Below are positions 62,842 to 64,000 of a DNA stretch of 64,000 nt, one piece after another (the stretch's first letter is position 1; each line of letters starts with the position of its first letter). Below the pieces are notes generated by a model. It saw nothing but the letters and a program-made list of their open reading frames with translations. It had not been told where the DNA came from and searched no databases. The position numbers and the translations under genes were made by a program. This DNA comes from Flavobacteriaceae bacterium (GTDB taxonomy: Bacteria; Bacteroidota; Bacteroidia; Flavobacteriales; Flavobacteriaceae): contig JABSPK010000007.1 in the NCBI GenBank assembly GCA_013214065.1, forward strand, positions 62,001 through 126,000, read 5' to 3'.

Positions 62842-63597
62842 ATGAAAAAGACGGTATTCATTACGGGAGCCTCGAGCGGTATCGGTAAAGCAACGGCCGA
62901 ACGTTTTGCGAATGAAGGCTACGGCTTAGTGCTCTGTGGTCGACGACAAGAACGGCTCGACGCGCTCAAGGATGCGTTTGGGCGAATGGCCCCGGTCCAT
63001 ACCTTGAATTTCGATGTTCGGGAAAAGGAATCCGTGCAGCGGGCCATCGCTTCCTTGCCAGAAACCTTCAGCTCGATTGATATCTTGATCAATAATGCGG
63101 GTAATGCGCACGGCCTGCACTTTATAGACGAAGGCAGCCTGGATGACTGGGACGCCATGCTCGACATCAATGTGAAGGGACTTCTTTATGTCTCACGGGC
63201 CATTTTACCACGAATGGTCGAACGCAAATCGGGTCATATCATCAATATCGGATCGACCGCAGGAAAGGAAGTGTATCCTAAAGGCAATGTCTATTGTGCG
63301 AGCAAGCATGCCGTCGATGCCATCAACCAAGCCATGCGCATCGATTTGAACGCCCACGGGATCCGTGTCGGGGCGATTAACCCGGGCTTGGTCGAGACCG
63401 AATTCAGCGAAGTGCGTTTTAAAGGGGATACGGAACGGGCCAAAGGCGTTTATGAGGGGTATCAGGCTCTTTTGCCCGAAGATATTGCCGATATCATCCA
63501 TTTTGCGGTTACCCGCCCTTACCATGTGAATATCGCCGATTTGATCGTGATGCCCACTGCACAAGCCAGTTCGACCATTGTGAAGAAAACACCATGA
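62842..63597 (+). CDS. Short-chain dehydrogenase/reductase (YdfG-like)
   Basis: A 251-residue SDR from the ATG at 62842; the frame upstream starts only with a TTG. NADP-binding motif TGASSGIGKATAERF near residue 10, NNAGNAHG near residue 86, and the active-site Ser and Tyr-Lys in INIGSTAGK and VYCASKHAV near 152. The family includes serine/3-hydroxy acid dehydrogenases; the substrate is unknown. The last 4 bases overlap the next gene (ATGA). Confidence 0.92.
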   Translation: MKKTVFITGASSGIGKATAERFANEGYGLVLCGRRQERLDALKDAFGRMAPVHTLNFDVREKESVQRAIASLPETFSSIDILINNAGNAHGLHFIDEGSLDDWDAMLDINVKGLLYVSRAILPRMVERKSGHIINIGSTAGKEVYPKGNVYCASKHAVDAINQAMRIDLNAHGIRVGAINPGLVETEFSEVRFKGDTERAKGVYEGYQALLPEDIADIIHFAVTRPYHVNIADLIVMPTAQASSTIVKKTP

Positions 63598-64000
63598 TCA
63601 ACAAACGCTTGCTGGTCAAGAACTTGCTCGCCCATAATGACGAGAACAGTTTTTATGACAAAAAGCGTTTTATCTCGATCGGTGAAAAGGAAGGCAAGGC
63701 CAAATTCCTCAAACATGTTTGCGCCCTCGCGAACAGCAACCCCAAGAACAATTCCTTTATCGTTGTCGGTGTAGAAGACGAGGACAACAAAATTGTCGGG
63801 GTCGACTTTTTCGATGATAGTAAGATTCAAAACCTAGTCAATGCCTATCTGGCAAACCCACCGAAGATCTCGTATGAGAACATCCCCTTTCCACATTTAC
63901 CGGAGGGCAAAGTAGTAGGCTTGGTCACCATACGGTCTGATGGCAATATTTGTTCGTTGCGCAAGAATATCTGGAAGTATTACGGAGGGTCCGTTTTTTT
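63594..64000 (+). CDS. AlbA_2-domain protein, 3' end beyond the window
   Basis: The first 135 codons of a gene that runs off the right edge. The ATG overlaps the SDR stop (ATGA). The sequence shows KEGKAKFLKHVCALANSNPK, FIVVGVEDEDNKIVGVDFFD and VVGLVTIRSDGNICSLRKNI WKYYGGSVF, the pattern of the AlbA_2 (Schlafen-type, formerly ATP-binding) domain. It may be a nucleic-acid-related or regulatory protein. The remainder is needed to judge any additional domain. Confidence 0.8.
   Translation, partial: MINKRLLVKNLLAHNDENSFYDKKRFISIGEKEGKAKFLKHVCALANSNPKNNSFIVVGVEDEDNKIVGVDFFDDSKIQNLVNAYLANPPKISYENIPFPHLPEGKVVGLVTIRSDGNICSLRKNIWKYYGGSVF

Overview
The window looks like a chromosomal segment of a marine-type member of the Flavobacteriaceae (Bacteroidota). 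The reasons are Bacteroidota-type promoters (TTG, 19 bases, TAnnTTTG) upstream of asd, ompA and a tRNA gene; two DUF6090 proteins; an IPExxxVDY-type protein; an OmpA protein with thrombospondin type-3 calcium repeats; a complete Bat (aerotolerance) operon; and the near absence of recognisable Shine-Dalgarno sequences. No phage, insertion sequence, CRISPR array or plasmid gene was seen. The sequence is almost gap-free core genome. Genus cannot be fixed from sequence alone; a Muricauda/Maribacter-like organism is a guess.

Layout. 1-2.9 kb (minus): asd (cut by the left edge), mscL, and the overlapping pair tdk-alr. 3.1-4.9 kb (plus): an unrecognised protein, a DoxX-like protein whose frame is broken at a T7 tract, and rsmI. 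4.9-7.3 kb (plus): an AraC regulator with two HTH units followed by SnoaL-like, SPW-like and YHS-domain genes. 7.3-13.2 kb: a uracil-DNA glycosylase, Crp/Fnr, DinB-fold, AhpD-like and OsmC genes, then recJ (TTG start) and an MFS exporter. 13.2-18.3 kb (minus): cupin, lpxH-like, a lipoprotein Gfo/Idh oxidoreductase, a 38-residue membrane peptide, enoyl-CoA hydratase, MATE and GNAT. 18.4-20.0 kb (plus): Usp, tRNA-Ala(GGC) and an SDR. 20.0-28.6 kb (minus): AddB-like nuclease, ompA, kbl and AddA-like helicase-nuclease. 28.7-34.1 kb: sod, then a 655-base non-coding interval, then purF, pfkB, RNase H and purN on the minus strand. 34.2-38.6 kb (plus): acpP, fabF, rnc, an IPExxxVDY protein and pyk. 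38.6-41.4 kb: PAS protein, AraC regulator, a small His/Cys-rich peptide, AhpD-like and cupredoxin. 41.5-50 kb: TetR, dinB polymerase, CYTH, YCII lipoprotein, YhhN, the DUF6090 pair, a permease, a Tat-type HisC-like aminotransferase and pheS. 50-52.7 kb (minus): beta carbonic anhydrase with a SulP transporter, a likely bicarbonate module. 52.7-61.8 kb (minus): MoxR, DUF58, a BatD-like protein and BatA-BatE, tightly coupled. 61.9-64 kb (plus): aldo/keto reductase, SDR and the first part of an AlbA_2-domain protein cut by the right edge.

The most novel-looking signal is in the 29.35-30.0 kb interval. Three copies of a 39-base box (37 of 39 positions invariant) each sit next to a different, strongly base-paired hairpin with a conserved shape. 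Read on the minus strand, each copy has a TAnnTTTG-like box just upstream, the 39-base box at the 5' end, then a hairpin with a T-rich tail. This gives three predicted transcripts of about 70 nt. I interpret it as a tandem array of three homologous small RNA genes. Other points worth checking are the DoxX frameshift, terminator-like hairpins directly in front of the addB and purF start codons, a perfect terminator between acpP and fabF, a hairpin overlapping the tRNA promoter, and two small proteins of 38 and 56 residues.
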